Shown piece by piece: positions 50,548-62,267 of a stretch of DNA of 64,000 nucleotides. Each line of letters opens with the position of its first letter. The first letter of the stretch is position 1. The translations under genes and the position numbers were made by a program. The stretch is from Podaxis mareebaensis (taxonomy: Eukaryota > Basidiomycota > Agaricomycetes > Agaricales > Agaricaceae): the NCBI GenBank assembly GCA_018524725.1, contig JAEUWP010000335.1, positions 62,001-126,000 on the forward strand, given 5' to 3'. Below the pieces are notes generated by a model. That model had not been told where the DNA came from and ran no database searches. It was given only the letters and a program-made list of their open reading frames with translations.

Positions 50548-50555
50548 TGACGTCA
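50548..50555. promoter_or_regulatory. Perfect CRE/ATF palindrome in HSP104-DPH7 promoter
   Basis: TGACGTCA, the 8-bp site of ATF/CREB bZIP factors, lies 24 bases before the DPH7 start and 183 bases before the HSP104 start on the other strand. In fission yeast Atf1 drives stress genes through this site; the same role here is inferred. Confidence 0.5.
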
Positions 50556-50578
50556 CCGCCTCACTCTCGACCATTACA

Positions 50579-52037
50579 ATGGTCGCTTTCGATACCCGCT
50601 TCCCTGCAGACTCCCTCGAATTCTGCCCTGCCCCTTCTGCCAGCGACATCTTTGTATGTGGGACATACAAGCTTGATGACGACAGGTTCTCGCCCGATAA
50701 CCAGAGGACTGCCCCACAGCATCGACGTGGGCAGTGCCTTCTGTTCGGAGTTGAAGATGTGGACGCTGACGACATCCCTTAGTGAGATGTCACTCATTAC
50801 GGTTATTGTTAACAGAAAACAAATTAAGCGCTCTTTAGTCGAAAAATACAGGAATTTGACCTGCCAGCAATCCTAGACATGAAATGGTATTTCGAGCACA
50901 ACTCTCCTACACCCCTCCCTTATATGAAATGACCAAATAGGTGTCATGTCCCGGACAATACCTCACCCCTGCTCGCAATCGCCGACTCAGAGGGAAATAT
51001 CACACTCCATCGGCTGGACCTCTCCCAGGTTGGTTTTCCTTGACCGCCTCAACCTTCTCGTGATCTCACCTCAGGACTTTCAGCGCCACCTACGCCAGGT
51101 CGATCGCATAAAATGCGCATCTCCAGACGTTCTTTGTCTTTCTTTGGACTGGTCCAATCGTCTATCACCTCAAACGTGTGTGGACTCGAATCGCCGGGTG
51201 TTAAATCTTCTCAACTAAAATTTCCCAGTCCACCTGGATCATTGGTTGTATCTTTATCAAACGGGTCTCTGTGCATCCTCCGCCCCACAGAAACATCTTT
51301 CCTATCTGTTACAGAAACCTGGCACGCCCACGAACACGAGCCGTGGATCGCCGCTTGGAATTACTGGGATACAAATATCCTTTACTCAGGTCAGTAGACG
51401 CCTTTTTTCATGCTCAGTTGACTGATTTAGGCGAAAAGGCGGTGATGATCTCAAATTAAAAACATGGGATATACGTCAGGGGTTCCAGAGCCCCGTCTTC
51501 ACGAACAGAAGGTCATTATCCTTCACCCATGTTTTTTTTTCTTCTCCTTACATGCAATTTCGGGCAGATTTGATGCGGGAGTGACCTCAATCCAATCCCA
51601 CCCCCACATTGAGTACCTGGTAGCAGTCGGAAGGTGAATCATAGTGCGTATATTTCGATGAATATAGCACTCACCTCCAACGTAGCTATAACAACACCGT
51701 TCAACTCTTTGATGCACGAAAGCCCCTGAACCCGGTCTCTCGTGTGGATGTGGGTGGTGGGGCCTGGCGAGTCAAATGGCATCCCTCTGCGTCCCGCAAG
51801 ACAGACCTCCTGGTGGCGTCAATGCATGACGGTTTCAAGGTGGTCCAGTTCGATCTAGGCTCTTCCGATGGCGATATCCCACTCGGGAGCGATGGCAATA
51901 TCGTGAAAAGATTCGACGAGCATACCTCTTTGGCGTATGGCGCCGATTGGTCATTTAGTCCATCCAAGTCTAACAATGATACAATCATAGGAAGCTGCTC
52001 CTTCTATGATCATACCCTCCACTTGTGGCGGGGATAA
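50579..52037 (+). CDS. DPH7: Diphthine methyltransferase-family esterase DPH7 (WD40)
   Basis: Eight exons (50579-50781, 50839-50886, 50941-51028, 51099-51175, 51229-51389, 51439-51511, 51568-51633, 51686-52037) sum to 355 residues. DPH7 removes the methyl ester from diphthine intermediate on EF2 before the final amidation. WD-repeat features are visible: SLVVSLSNGSLCIL, HEPWIAAWNYWDTNILYSGG, DDLKLKTWDIR, GVTSIQSHPHIEYLVAVGS, TVQLFDARKP, RVKWHPS and ADWSFSP, ending CSFYDHTLHLWRG. The first residues MVAFDTRFPADSLEFCP and the PAILDMKW strand match the family. Donor at 50782 overlaps an in-frame TAG, so a one-exon reading would stop early. Confidence 0.9.
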
Positions 52038-52136
52038 AGTAACGGAGGCTATGGCACAGACACAGTCCAGGTAAAATAGTTCTGCGACCACACCACACAT
52101 GAATAAATTCAATTTGCAAGAAAGTACAAAGTATTA

Positions 52137-54279
52137 CTATGATATCGAAGTCGTTTTGTGAGGGTATTTTACAACATTCGGTGTTTGTGAGCGACTTGGC
52201 CCACTCGGTGGTGTGCGATCAACGGACGGATTCACAGATGTCGGAGGGAAACTAGGGGTCGGAGGAACACTTGGGTCTCTCCGTTTCCGCTTCCAGAATC
52301 CGGCGTTGGGTCCGTTCATAATGAAAGACAACGTCCATCGTGACAGGCCGCGCAGTGATTCTGGACGATGAACAGCCGCCGTCAATAACGTCGAGATCGA
52401 AAGGATAATAATAATGCTGTTCGCTGTCATTACTAGACAAAAGAGAATGCAAGGAAAAACATACCGTTCAACAATCCTCGCACGCGGATTTCTAATCTTC
52501 GCCCAACTATCAGGTATACAAGCTCTCAAGGCCTTTGGCATGACATATAACGCCATCTCTCCTCTCCTCTTCCCATTCTCAACCCAGATGCTACTCCCAC
52601 AAAGCAAAGAGCCTGCGAGCATACAACCAAATGGGCCATCCCAAAAATTGTGCGAAATGAAGGGAAGATATTTGGCCAGGACAAGAGAACGAGTGAAACA
52701 AACGGCGAACCAATACGAAGCAACGAATGTTGAAAGAAAAGCCGCGCTCCGGAAGGCGCCAAGAAGGGTTTGTATGAGACGGTGTGGTCGGAGGAGGGTT
52801 TGCGGGCGTGTCATTAGTATGGGGAGGAAATGAGCCTATATGATGTTCGTTCAACCGACGATTACAGAGATTGAATATGAATACGCACGGGAATGTATAT
52901 CGCAATAGCCTCCACAAACGCCTTCATACCCCGCAGTCCAGTATTCGCCAAGCAACTGTGTGAGAGTCCCAAAGATGTTCCAACCTCTGCATGGACAAGC
53001 TCGCATGGTAACCCGCCGACGCCGGGTCGGCTTGTCACACTAAGTGTCTTCCATACAGTATCCGCAGATGCACCACCGTACGCTGGGAGCACGGTTGGGT
53101 CTGCCCATAGAGCTGGATGGCCAAGGTCTGTTGCATAGGATTTGAGGTGGTCTACATAGGCTGGGTTACAGTTCCTGTACATCCATTTGCCCTCGCGGAG
53201 GTAAGCAAGAGCTTTGATAAGACGGTGGTCTACATTTGCAAGGGTGTTGATCCATTTGACATAGGACCGTGGTAACCTGTAGCAGCTATCACCATTTCAA
53301 CTGATAGAGGGAGGTGCACTCTGCATACCTTTGCGGCTCATAAAAGAAACACCACATTATTCTATCACATAGTTCAAAACTTGCCAGGCGATTCATTAGG
53401 CTTGACAACTTACCTAGCACTGCACGCCCAAAATAACAAGGCGTCAATCCTTGTCGTCAGCTTATCAATAAACACATTCTTTCGCCTCTTCTGCTCCTTC
53501 TCCAATAGGTCCCTCACTAGGTTCGGCTCCGCTGCTGAGTGATGATGATCCTTCGCCTTCGGCGCCTCGTCCCCATCCCTCCATCCGATCTGGGAATGAA
53601 TAAACGACTGCACGAGCGAATCCAACGCCCGTACAAGAAGCAGCAATGTCAAATCCAGCGTTGGCGAGATCCGTTCGTTCCCATGACGCTTAACCTTCAA
53701 CGGATTCGCTTCAGACAACCTCACAGCCCTCTCCCTCCCCGCTTGAAGCAAGAGTATCCCAACAGACGACGCGACGACGTTTGCAATGAACGTCCGTCGT
53801 TCTGGGCTTAGTTTTATACTCTTTACCCACTCTTTCACAGGGATCATTATCGATTCCCATAGCTGGGACGTCATAAGTCCTGCATCGGTTACAGCTTGTC
53901 GAGCCTCTTTACCCCGCATCTTGTCCTCCGCAGCCGCAGCCGGAACCGGTGCCGATTCTAAGGAATCCGCTGACGCACTTAGAGGGGTGTCCACGTTGTT
54001 CCACAGGTGTCGCAGAGCGGCACCCCCTCCCACAGACAAAGTGATAGCAAATGCGAATCCATCGTGTCCCAGTTCTCTTCTAAGAACTCGCCTGAGAGCC
54101 GAGAGATTCGTGCGAGGGGATTTTTGACCGGCAAGTGAGGTAGTGATGAGCGGAATGAGGGATGGACCAAGGGATAACGCGAGAGCGAGTGCGTACGTGC
54201 GCAACGCTACCTGGATTGGGTGTGTTGGGTCATCTGAGAGGGAGGGTATGTGGATGTGCCATAACGATTTCGTGGCCAT
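52137..54279 (-). CDS. TMEM135-like membrane protein
   Basis: Four exons (54279-53414, 53361-53329, 53276-52889, 52835-52137) sum to 661 residues. Hydrophobic segments include LRTYALALALSLGPSLIPLI, ANVVASSVGILLLQA, FLSTFVASYWFAVCF, GCMLAGSLLCGSSIWVE and FPCILFCLVMTANSIIIILS. The central Cys-bearing RNCNPAYVDHLKSYA and PCELVHAEVGTS stretch matches fungal relatives of TMEM135, which in animals sits in peroxisomes and mitochondria and affects their dynamics. The function in fungi is not established. The 33-nt second exon encodes IMWCFFYEPQ. The last 60 residues are Pro/Ser-rich. Confidence 0.82.
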
Positions 54280-54739
54280 GGGGTGTTGCGATGGATGCAG
54301 TATCTGTTGTCGGACTGTGGAATTTCGCTGGGTTTCGTTGGATCAGTTCATTGCGAGCCGAGGGCGCACAAGAGCGAGAATGTTGAAGGCGCGTTGTATC
54401 GCAAGGATGAGTGTAATTCTCTCGGACTCAAGTGCAAGTGATTGGCGAAATCACACGTGAACGTACAGGGTGCCACATGTGATTCTGTGCAGGCGCTTTC
54501 AAGTTTCACCTTTTGTAGACCTCAGCGACTGACCTCATATATTATACTGAATAAACTGTAATGACGTGCGAAACAGAGTGATTATAGAGTGGGAGAGAAA
54601 GTGTGGTTATTGACAATACACATGCGAGTATCAATAATATGCAGGCAGAAAGAAAAGAATGTGTCCCATGTACGTAGATGAGAATTATTAATGAGTGGTA
54701 TAAGGAAATTTAAAGCCAAAAACCGTTGCCATGTCTGCG
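54280..54739. other. Intergenic region DysF gene 3' end to TMEM135-like start
   Basis: The 460 bases carry the promoter of the TMEM135-like gene and the 3' UTR of the DysF gene, both on the minus strand. Frames here, including a 105-codon plus-strand one, show no protein signal. Confidence 0.45.
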
Positions 54740-56262
54740 TCAAACACAAGCTGACGGTTGTGATACCTCCGGTAGGGAGGACGTCGAATCTGCAATGGAG
54801 GCAGCATTTTTGATGTCCAAGTGTTTGAGTTCCTCGGCAAGGCCGTTTGTATAGCTCCAAAATTCGACTTCACTCATGCTGAAATCGGAGCCTAGATTTG
54901 CCCCAAGGTCGGACAATAGGTCAGCCTTTCCGAGGAGTTTGAGGAATTGAACCCGCGAGTCTGGAAACACGAAAAGCTGAAGCAAATCATGTCCCTGAAT
55001 CGGTCGTTGAGTGGATGAAGTTATAAAAGGCACATCAAGCTTACATGTTTGCGAAGGAGAGGCGTGATATATTCACGAGGAGGCAGTGTCATTGAATGCT
55101 GTGATGCAGCATCAGGTTCTAGCAGCTGTGATGGCAATGGTCCTTCGTCCTCGGTCCATTGTTTCTGCTTTTCCTTTCCCTTTCTGGGTTCATCAGGGTC
55201 CCTGAATTGATCCCGATAGACGGGGTGGTAACATCCAAGCCATATTCGCCATAGGTCGAGTTTGCGCCCATCTCGAGCAGAACGTAACATAAGTGATCGA
55301 CACCTCTTCCAGTCATCTTCATTGCCTTGCCAGACAGTTGAAACTGTTGTATGGAGCAAATCCGACGCACTGGTCAGGTTCGATGATGCCATAGAATGGC
55401 GCACGAGATTACTGTTGCTTGATGTAAAGCTCGAAGATGTAGATTCTTCTAAATCGTGGTGCACCTTGGTCTTCCCAGGACGCATCATGAGGCGCACCCA
55501 ACGCCGCCGACGCACCCAGCCTCCTGCACTAAGGAAGCCCACTTCGGCGCGCCATTTATGTCGTCGAAACACCCAGTTATACTCGAAGCCATCATGTTGG
55601 ACGATGCCGGAGTCAGAGCGCATATCAATCATCCATGCTCTCGAGACCCAGCGCCAATTACCGTCGGGTAACGGGTATGTCGAGAGGGTGATTGGCGGTT
55701 GTTCCGAGCGCCTGCGGGAGGCGTTGGGTAGCGTGAATGCTGAGGGGTCTGTCGGCAGCAGCGACAAGGCCGAATAATAGGGGATAGAAAAGATTGTCAT
55801 ACTAAAATGGTCCAATTTTCGGTAAAGGCTGCATCACGATGTTTGAACACAGGGGACTTACCCGCGTTGATTTTCGTATACGACTGCCCATTCATATCTA
55901 TCTTTGGTTTCGTGGTCCTCCCTTTTGATTGCATTATCGTTTAGAGCGATTGGAGTATCGTTAGATGTCGATGCGGTAATGGTAGCTGAAGGTTCTTGAA
56001 TATCACTCAGTTCGGGGCGGGTTTCTGAATCCGAGTCTGCGTCCTTCGTAGGACGCTTTTTCGAAGATTTGGAGAGTAAACGAAGCTTGGAGGAGGAAAG
56101 AATCCGAGAAAGTCGAGAAGACGGAGCGAGACGTTGGCGAGCAGCATGGGTTGTGTTGGGGTCATCCTGGGTCAGTGGGGGTGGGGGTGGGGGTGGGGGT
56201 GGAGTGCTCTCCGAAGATTGTGTGGCGGTGACATGACCGGCTGTCGAAGGCGGGGAAGCCAT
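54740..56262 (-). CDS. DysF (peroxin/dysferlin) domain protein
   Basis: Three exons (56262-55862, 55801-55045, 54994-54740) sum to 470 residues. The DysF domain starts at YEWAVVYENQRG and continues TIFSIPYYSALSLLPTDPSAF, PLPDGNWRWVSRAWMIDMR, QHDGFEYNWVFRRHKWRAEV and GGWVRRRRWVRLMMRP, with the paired W residues of that fold. Such domains occur in PEX23/PEX24-type peroxins and in spore-wall protein Spo73. No clear membrane helix is present, which favours a Spo73-like soluble form over a PEX30-like one; this is inference. The first 130 residues are polar and basic and hold a poly-Pro run encoded by a G-rich repeat. An exon further 3' past the GAG at 54770 cannot be excluded. Confidence 0.82.
56177..56199 (+). 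repeat. G5-T repeat, predicted G-quadruplex, coding poly-Pro on minus strand
   Basis: On the plus strand four runs of five G are each separated by one T. This is a textbook intramolecular quadruplex motif. It lies in the first exon of the DysF gene, about 210 bases from the HSCB start, and encodes Pro residues on the minus strand. Confidence 0.85.
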
Positions 56263-56410
56263 GGGAGAGGAGCGAGGAAGATGCCAGCGACCTGGTGATT
56301 TACTCAGAAGGCGTTCAGGAGAAAGCTTTAGCACTAGTAGGCGCCAGTCAATATTAGACTATTGGCGCCCACGTGCTGCATTACGTCACAACTCACTCTT
56401 GCTTCCGTCC

Positions 56411-57278
56411 ATGTCTGCTCTCCGTCGGTCGTTCGTTCTTCGCCACGCTCTCCCTCGCGTTTCTGCCTTGGCAATCCATAGACCCCGATCCCTTGTTGTG
56501 CCACATTTGAATTCCCAGTCTTTGAGACCCTCTCCCCTCCATACCTCCGCTCCTCGTTTCCAAAACGCTCAATCCCCTGCTTCTAAAACGTGCCCTGCAT
56601 GCTCCAAGCCATTGCCTTCGCCCGTGCCTGCATGCACCAACTGCTGGAGCATATTCAGTCTGCCGCCTAATGTGACGCACCATGAAATCTTTGGATTACC
56701 TTACGAACCAAACCCCTTCATCGTAGACCTCTCTGCCCTGAAGCAACGTTTCCGGCAAGCACAGGCTGTGTGTCACCCAGATACATGGACGTCCAAGGGA
56801 CCAGTGAGTACTCTATGTTCCTCATGACGATGCGTTGCGATTGACATCTTCCAAGAACAAGCAGGATATCGCACAGGCTCTATCTGCCCGGGTAAACGAG
56901 GCCTACCAGGCTTTACGCAGACCGCTTGCACGCGCAGAGTATATTCTGAGTAGGAACAATCTGCCCGTTTCAGAAGAGGATCAGGCCAATGATACGGCAT
57001 TCATGATGGAAATCATGGAAGCGAGAGAATTGATTGACGATGCAGAAGAGGCTAGTGAGGTCATAAACTTGATGGAAGAGAACGACGGCGAGTTAGGATC
57101 CAGCTCTGCATTTCTCAAAACTGACCAACGTGCTGTAGAGAAAATCAATGAAACCGTCCACCAGTTGGAGAAGCTAGTCGGTCAGAAAGATTGGGTCAGT
57201 GTCAAGGCTGCTGCAATCCGCTTACGGTATCTTGAGGGAATTGCACGGGCTGCTAAAAAGTGGTTGGATAACCATTGA
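56411..57278 (+). CDS. JAC1: J-type Fe-S cluster co-chaperone HSCB/Jac1
   Basis: Two exons (56411-56803 and 56856-57278) give 271 residues. It delivers ISCU to mitochondrial HSP70 during Fe-S cluster transfer. After a presequence (MSALRRSFVLRHALPRVSAL) comes a CPAC...CTNC double CxxC module, then the J domain HHEIFGLPYEPNPFIVDLSAL ending with the HPD of QAVCHPDTW, and the HSCB C-terminal helices ALSARVNEAYQALRRPLARA and EYILSR. The CxxC module occurs in animal HSCB but is missing from yeast Jac1. Divergent from the DysF gene, 148 bases apart. Confidence 0.94.
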
Positions 57279-57640
57279 GCCCATCAAAGGCCGCGGGGTT
57301 CCGTTGTTGCACTATCTGGTATACGACTTGTTATTGTGTTTATCGGGTAGATAGACGTAGAGACCAACTATATATTGAACTTTTTGGCGTAGCATAGGGG
57401 TTGTCGGCAAGGCCCGAAGGGAATTTTTGTAGGGATATGTCTGTTCCAAGGAGTTGCAAAAGTAGTACCACTAAGTCCCTGCCTATACTCAATCTTGCAC
57501 TCTAATTCACGACAAATTCGAGCAAGAGAACAGCAGGATATCTTCAAAGGCGAGCGGAACGCGCAGGTCAGACTGTCCTCTATCCATCCCACTCACTTTC
57601 CTAGACCACTTTCACGACAGGCTTCCCCTCCCCTTTCCCT
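57279..57640. other. Intergenic region HSCB to DExH helicase
   Basis: The 362 bases lie between a stop and a start on the same strand. They hold the HSCB 3' UTR and the helicase promoter. No exon or specific motif was found. Confidence 0.45.
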
Positions 57641-60600
57641 ATGAGAAGACTTGCTCTCTTTCTACGACACAGGCCACGCCCCCTCATGCACTTTGACCCC
57701 ACACAGCGGCCTTCCTCTTCTTCCAATACTCTGAGGGCCGCTCCTGCTGGCACAAAACGTCCATTCTCCCAACAAGCCGCTGCCCACCCCGACAACCCTC
57801 CCTCCTCCAAGGCTCCCCGTGTCGACGTCTCTCAACGCTCACCCAGGCGTAACACCAGTCCTTCTCCAAACAATCCTTCACAGCAAAGCAGTGGCATGTC
57901 ATCTTCGCGTGGTCAAGGTCCTCGCGCAAGAGGCGGAGGCTTTGGTTTTGGATTCAAGCAACAACGCGCACCGAGTCCTGGACCTTCCTTCTCCAAGTCT
58001 CAAAAGAAAAAGTTCCAGAAACGTCTTCCTCGCCTCGAAGGTCCTCTGCACAACGAGGAATATATTAAACAAGTGCACAAGAAATCGCCGCTTCCTCTCA
58101 AACCTCTGCACGAATCTACGCCCAAATCTTCCCTTGGCAATTTTGCGATTATAGCTGCTGGGAGGACACCTACTTACACGTTCACGGAGGGATATATAAC
58201 AGTTGACTCGGGTCCTATGAATGTCTGGAGGTGCGTTGTTTTGATCCTCTCTCCGAAAAGTATCCTGACTTCAACAAAGAGCAACCGTAGTCATTCCTAT
58301 TGAGCCTCCTGTCATTGGTGTCGGTGATCACGCAGATAGAAAGCAGGCTGAGAAGTTGGCAGCTTTAGCTGGCGTATATCAACTACAGGAAATGGGTGTC
58401 GTGCGTCTAATTCGTTCCCTCCTACTTATTCAGGTTTTTGATCCCTTCCATCGTCCAGCTGGATAATCCTAAGAAACTCCTCCCGCAAACGAAGGACCAG
58501 AGCGAGATTGAACTTTCGGATGGCACAATTGTCAACTATGAACGTGCTCGCAGTTTTATGGATTACTACTGCCGTCGCTATAGCTTCGGTAGGCCGGACG
58601 TTGAGTTCGTAGAGGCGAAAAAAGGAAAGGGGTCTCAAACAAACTGGGAAGCCGTTCTGTCGGTGGGAGATAGGCGGATCGGTCTCGGATCTGGCAGCAG
58701 CAAGAAAGCGGCCCAGGTGATGTGCTACCTCGATGTAACTCAATATCTCGAAAGCTGTGATCCCGGTCTTTGGAAAGACTTTGTGGCTGCCGCTAAAACT
58801 GGTGCAGACTTGGGGATGGCGCCTAGTGTTATGTGCCGTATTAGCGAGAGTTTGGCCGAGGATATCCGGGACCTCTGTTACGATTCCCGAAAAACGCAAC
58901 TATATCGCAACAGGCCGGCCAATGTGGCTCAAGCATCCGAGCTTCGTATCTCAAAACCTGCCCCTTACCGACCGTACCTCAAACCCAACGCGGTGACGCT
59001 CACAGAAAAGTCAAAGCGCTTGCTTGAGCGTCAGCAACGATACCATGCCGACCCCAACCTTCGACAAATGCGCGAGACCAGACAAGCCCTCCCGGTGTTT
59101 ACTCGTGCCCAGGAGGTGCTATCACACATCGAAAACAATGATGTGACGATATGCATGGCCGCAACAGGCTCTGGGAAAACGACACAGATACCCCAAATGA
59201 TCCTGGATGAGTACATCAGGCGTGGAGAAGGTGCTATGTGTAACATCATTTGCACGCAGCCTCGTCGGCTAGCAGCGATTAGTGTTGCAGACCGGGTCGC
59301 GAAGGAGCGTGGGGAGAGATTGGGTGGTTCGGTGGGATATCAGGTCCGATTTGAGGCGCAGCATCCGGAGCCACACGGCTCGATCACGTTCTGTACTATT
59401 GGTATCTTCTTGAAGAGGATGCAGAGTGCATTGGAAGGGCGAGATGGAAGTTTGGATGACATCACACATATAGTGGTGGACGAAGTCCACGAGAGAGATG
59501 TTGATACGGACCTTCTGCTGGTGGTGCTGAAGCGATTGTCGGCGGACAGGAAGGCGAGGAATAAGCCTCTCAAGATCGTGCTTATGAGCGCGACCATTGA
59601 TCCGACGCTGTTCCAGAACTACTTCCTCGATGATAAAGGACAGCCTGCGAAGGTCGTAGAAGTGCCGGGTCGATCCTTCCCTGTGGAAAAACATTTCATG
59701 GATGACTTCGTTCCTACCCTCGTCAAAAGCCGATACAACTGGATCTTCAACGACGAATCGGTTGCCAAATATGCCATAAAAGAGTTGGGCCAACCTGCTG
59801 CCAATTCTTTAGGCATTCAACTACCTCTGAATTCGCGGTCCGGCTCATCTCAAACGAGGGATGAAGACTTGGACCTCCCTTATCCACTCATTGCCGCCAC
59901 CATTTCTCATGTTATGGAGTCGTCGAATGACGGTCACGTTCTTGTTTTCTGCCCCGGATGGGATGAAATCAAGGCGGTTGAGCGGCAACTCCTTGAACCT
60001 ATGGGCCCTCTTGCCTTCAACTTCACTGACTCCTCCAAGTACTCCATCCATCTTCTCCACTCTACTATTCCCCTCGCTGAACAACAAGTTATCTTTGAAC
60101 CTCCCCCGCCAGGCGTTAGGCGTATCATCCTCGCAACCAACATTGCTGAAACCTCCGTCACTATTCCCGATGTCGTCTACGTTGTCGATACTGCACGTGT
60201 CAAAGAGCTCCGGTTCGACCCAGAACGCCATATGTCGTCCCTGGTGTCAGCCTGGGTTGGTTCTTCGAATTTGAACCAAAGAGCAGGGCGAGCAGGACGA
60301 CACCGACCAGGAGAGTACTTTGGCATCCTAGGTCAGGCGCGGTCTATTGCACTACACCCTTACCAGACAGTAGAGATGAAGCGAGCAGATTTAAGCAATG
60401 TTGTCATGCACGTTAAGGCGCTTGACTTCCCAGGAATGTCAGTAGAAGAAGTTTTGGCGGCTGCGATCGAACCTCCTGATCCTGAACGAGTCGCTGCCGC
60501 CATGAAGACGTTGCATATGGTCGGAGCAATCGATACCAACCAACATCTCACATCTCTTGGCCGCGTTCTACTACAGTTGCCAGTCGAAGTTCAAATGGGT

Positions 60601-61847
60601 CGGTTGGTTTTGTATGGAAGTTTCTTCCGATGCCTAGATCAAGCCTTGACATTGGCTGCGATCTTAACAAATCGTGAACCTTTTGTCTCACCTATGCATC
60701 TGAAGATTGAAGCAGCGGCGAAGAAGAATTCATGGAGCCCTGACGAGTTTCGGTCTGACGTCTTGGCGGCTCTACGGGCTTACAACGCTTGGTGGGCACT
60801 ACAATCAACCGGCCAGTATGCCTCTGCGAATCGATTTTGCAGTGACAACTTCTTGTCGAAACCGACCTTGTTACTTATCAACAAGATCAAGACCCAGTTG
60901 CTGCAATCGCTGTATCATGCTGGTGTTATTGACGTGTCGGCGGGGGGAAATCTTGAAGGCTCCCAAACTTCGCTGAAGGTACCACCTGAACTCAACGTTA
61001 ATGGGGAGTCGCTGCCCTTGCTTGCTGCTCTCATTGCTATCGCGTCGCAACCTAAATATGCGATAAGAGCTGGCAGGATGTTTAGGACTTCGAAAGAGAA
61101 GGTGAGCAGCAAGAGTTCGCCACCATTATACTATTTATCTGACTCTTTGTGTAGAATACTATGATCCATCCCTCCAGCGTCAATCATCGAAAACGAGATC
61201 CTGCGGAAGATGGTCAACCTATTGTCGAAAAGCAGCTGTATGCATATACCGAGATGCGCCGCAACCTTGCGGGTGGGGGCTCCTCCCAAACGTATCTTGT
61301 CAACACCACGAAGCTTGATCCCATGACCTATATGCTGTTTGGTGCATATAACCTCCAAGTCGTCGATCGAGGCTTGGAATGCGATAATTGGCTCCCTATC
61401 ATCGGCGAGCGCGGATCAGGAGCATTAGACGACATCCAGAGATTGAAGACAATCATGGAGGCTTGTATGCTCCGAGTTTTCGAGGGCATTACCATGAGTC
61501 GCCGACACCGCACTCGCCAACCCCTGCCCATCCTCCCACGTGAGGAAGAATCTGAGTCAGAAGACGAGGGCGGCAAAGACAAGGATTATTCGTTATCTAG
61601 GCAAGAGATCCAGGAGTTGGATCAACTGACTCGTAATATCGTCAATATACTCAATCGATATAGCGATGAGCGGGTCGCTTCACAATCACGACACAACTCT
61701 CGGCCTGGAACACCTATGGCTTCGCCTATGGGCTCACCGATGCTTCATTCTATGCGACTCCCTAACAGTGGCTATTCCACCCCTAATTATGGCTCTGCTT
61801 TTCACTCACGACCCGGAACACCTAGCCGGTTGCGCAAGTTTCAGTAG
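57641..61847 (+). CDS. DExH-box RNA helicase (DHX29/DHX36-like group)
   Basis: Four exons (57641-58230, 58280-58400, 58459-61101, 61155-61847) sum to 1348 residues. Helicase motifs in order: AATGSGKTTQ (I), TQPRRLAAISVADRVA (Ia), VVDEVHERD (II, DEVH), LMSATID (III), ILATNIAETSVTIPDV (V) and NQRAGRAGRH (VI). The winged-helix/ratchet and OB-fold follow (LPVEVQMGRLVLYG, NREPFVSPM, TYMLFGAYNLQVVDRGLECD). Upstream, LPQTKDQSEIE and RRIGLGSGSSKKAAQVMCYL resemble a dsRNA-binding fold. N-terminus MRRLALFLRHRPRPLMHFD may target mitochondria; downstream is a Gly-rich patch. C-terminus is a repeated RPGTPMASPMGSPM-like tail. A translation or RNP-remodelling role is likely. Confidence 0.9.
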
Positions 61848-62267
61848 TACAGCTTGTGGTGTATGATCTAGACGAAATCACTTAATTTTTACTGGTACCT
61901 TATCAAGGGCATTTTTATACTTCGCACCTTCTCACCTCTCTAAAATATAAACGTTCGAACCTTAATCTACATAAGAATTTCAATTTCTATGTGGAATCTT
62001 AACTCTTTCGACCCGAACGTAGATGCTAACACCCATACGCCAGCGAAATCGCAGAAATTGCAATTGTCAGGGTCACGGGGTGTGACCACATTACTATTAG
62101 CAATTCATGCGGCCCCTTGTTCTGCACATACAGTTCGCCTATTCCTCTCAGTCCGAGTACCCGCATTGCCACGACCTTCATACCCTTGCACAAGAGCATA
62201 ATTGACATCAGTTCTGGATAGGCACCCTGAAGCACGAACCAGCGTTGAATTACATTGAATAACCACT
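61848..62267. other. Intergenic region helicase to AP-2 alpha
   Basis: The 420 bases hold a 3' UTR and the AP-2 alpha promoter on the same strand. Short frames occur but lack features. Nothing else seen. Confidence 0.45.
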
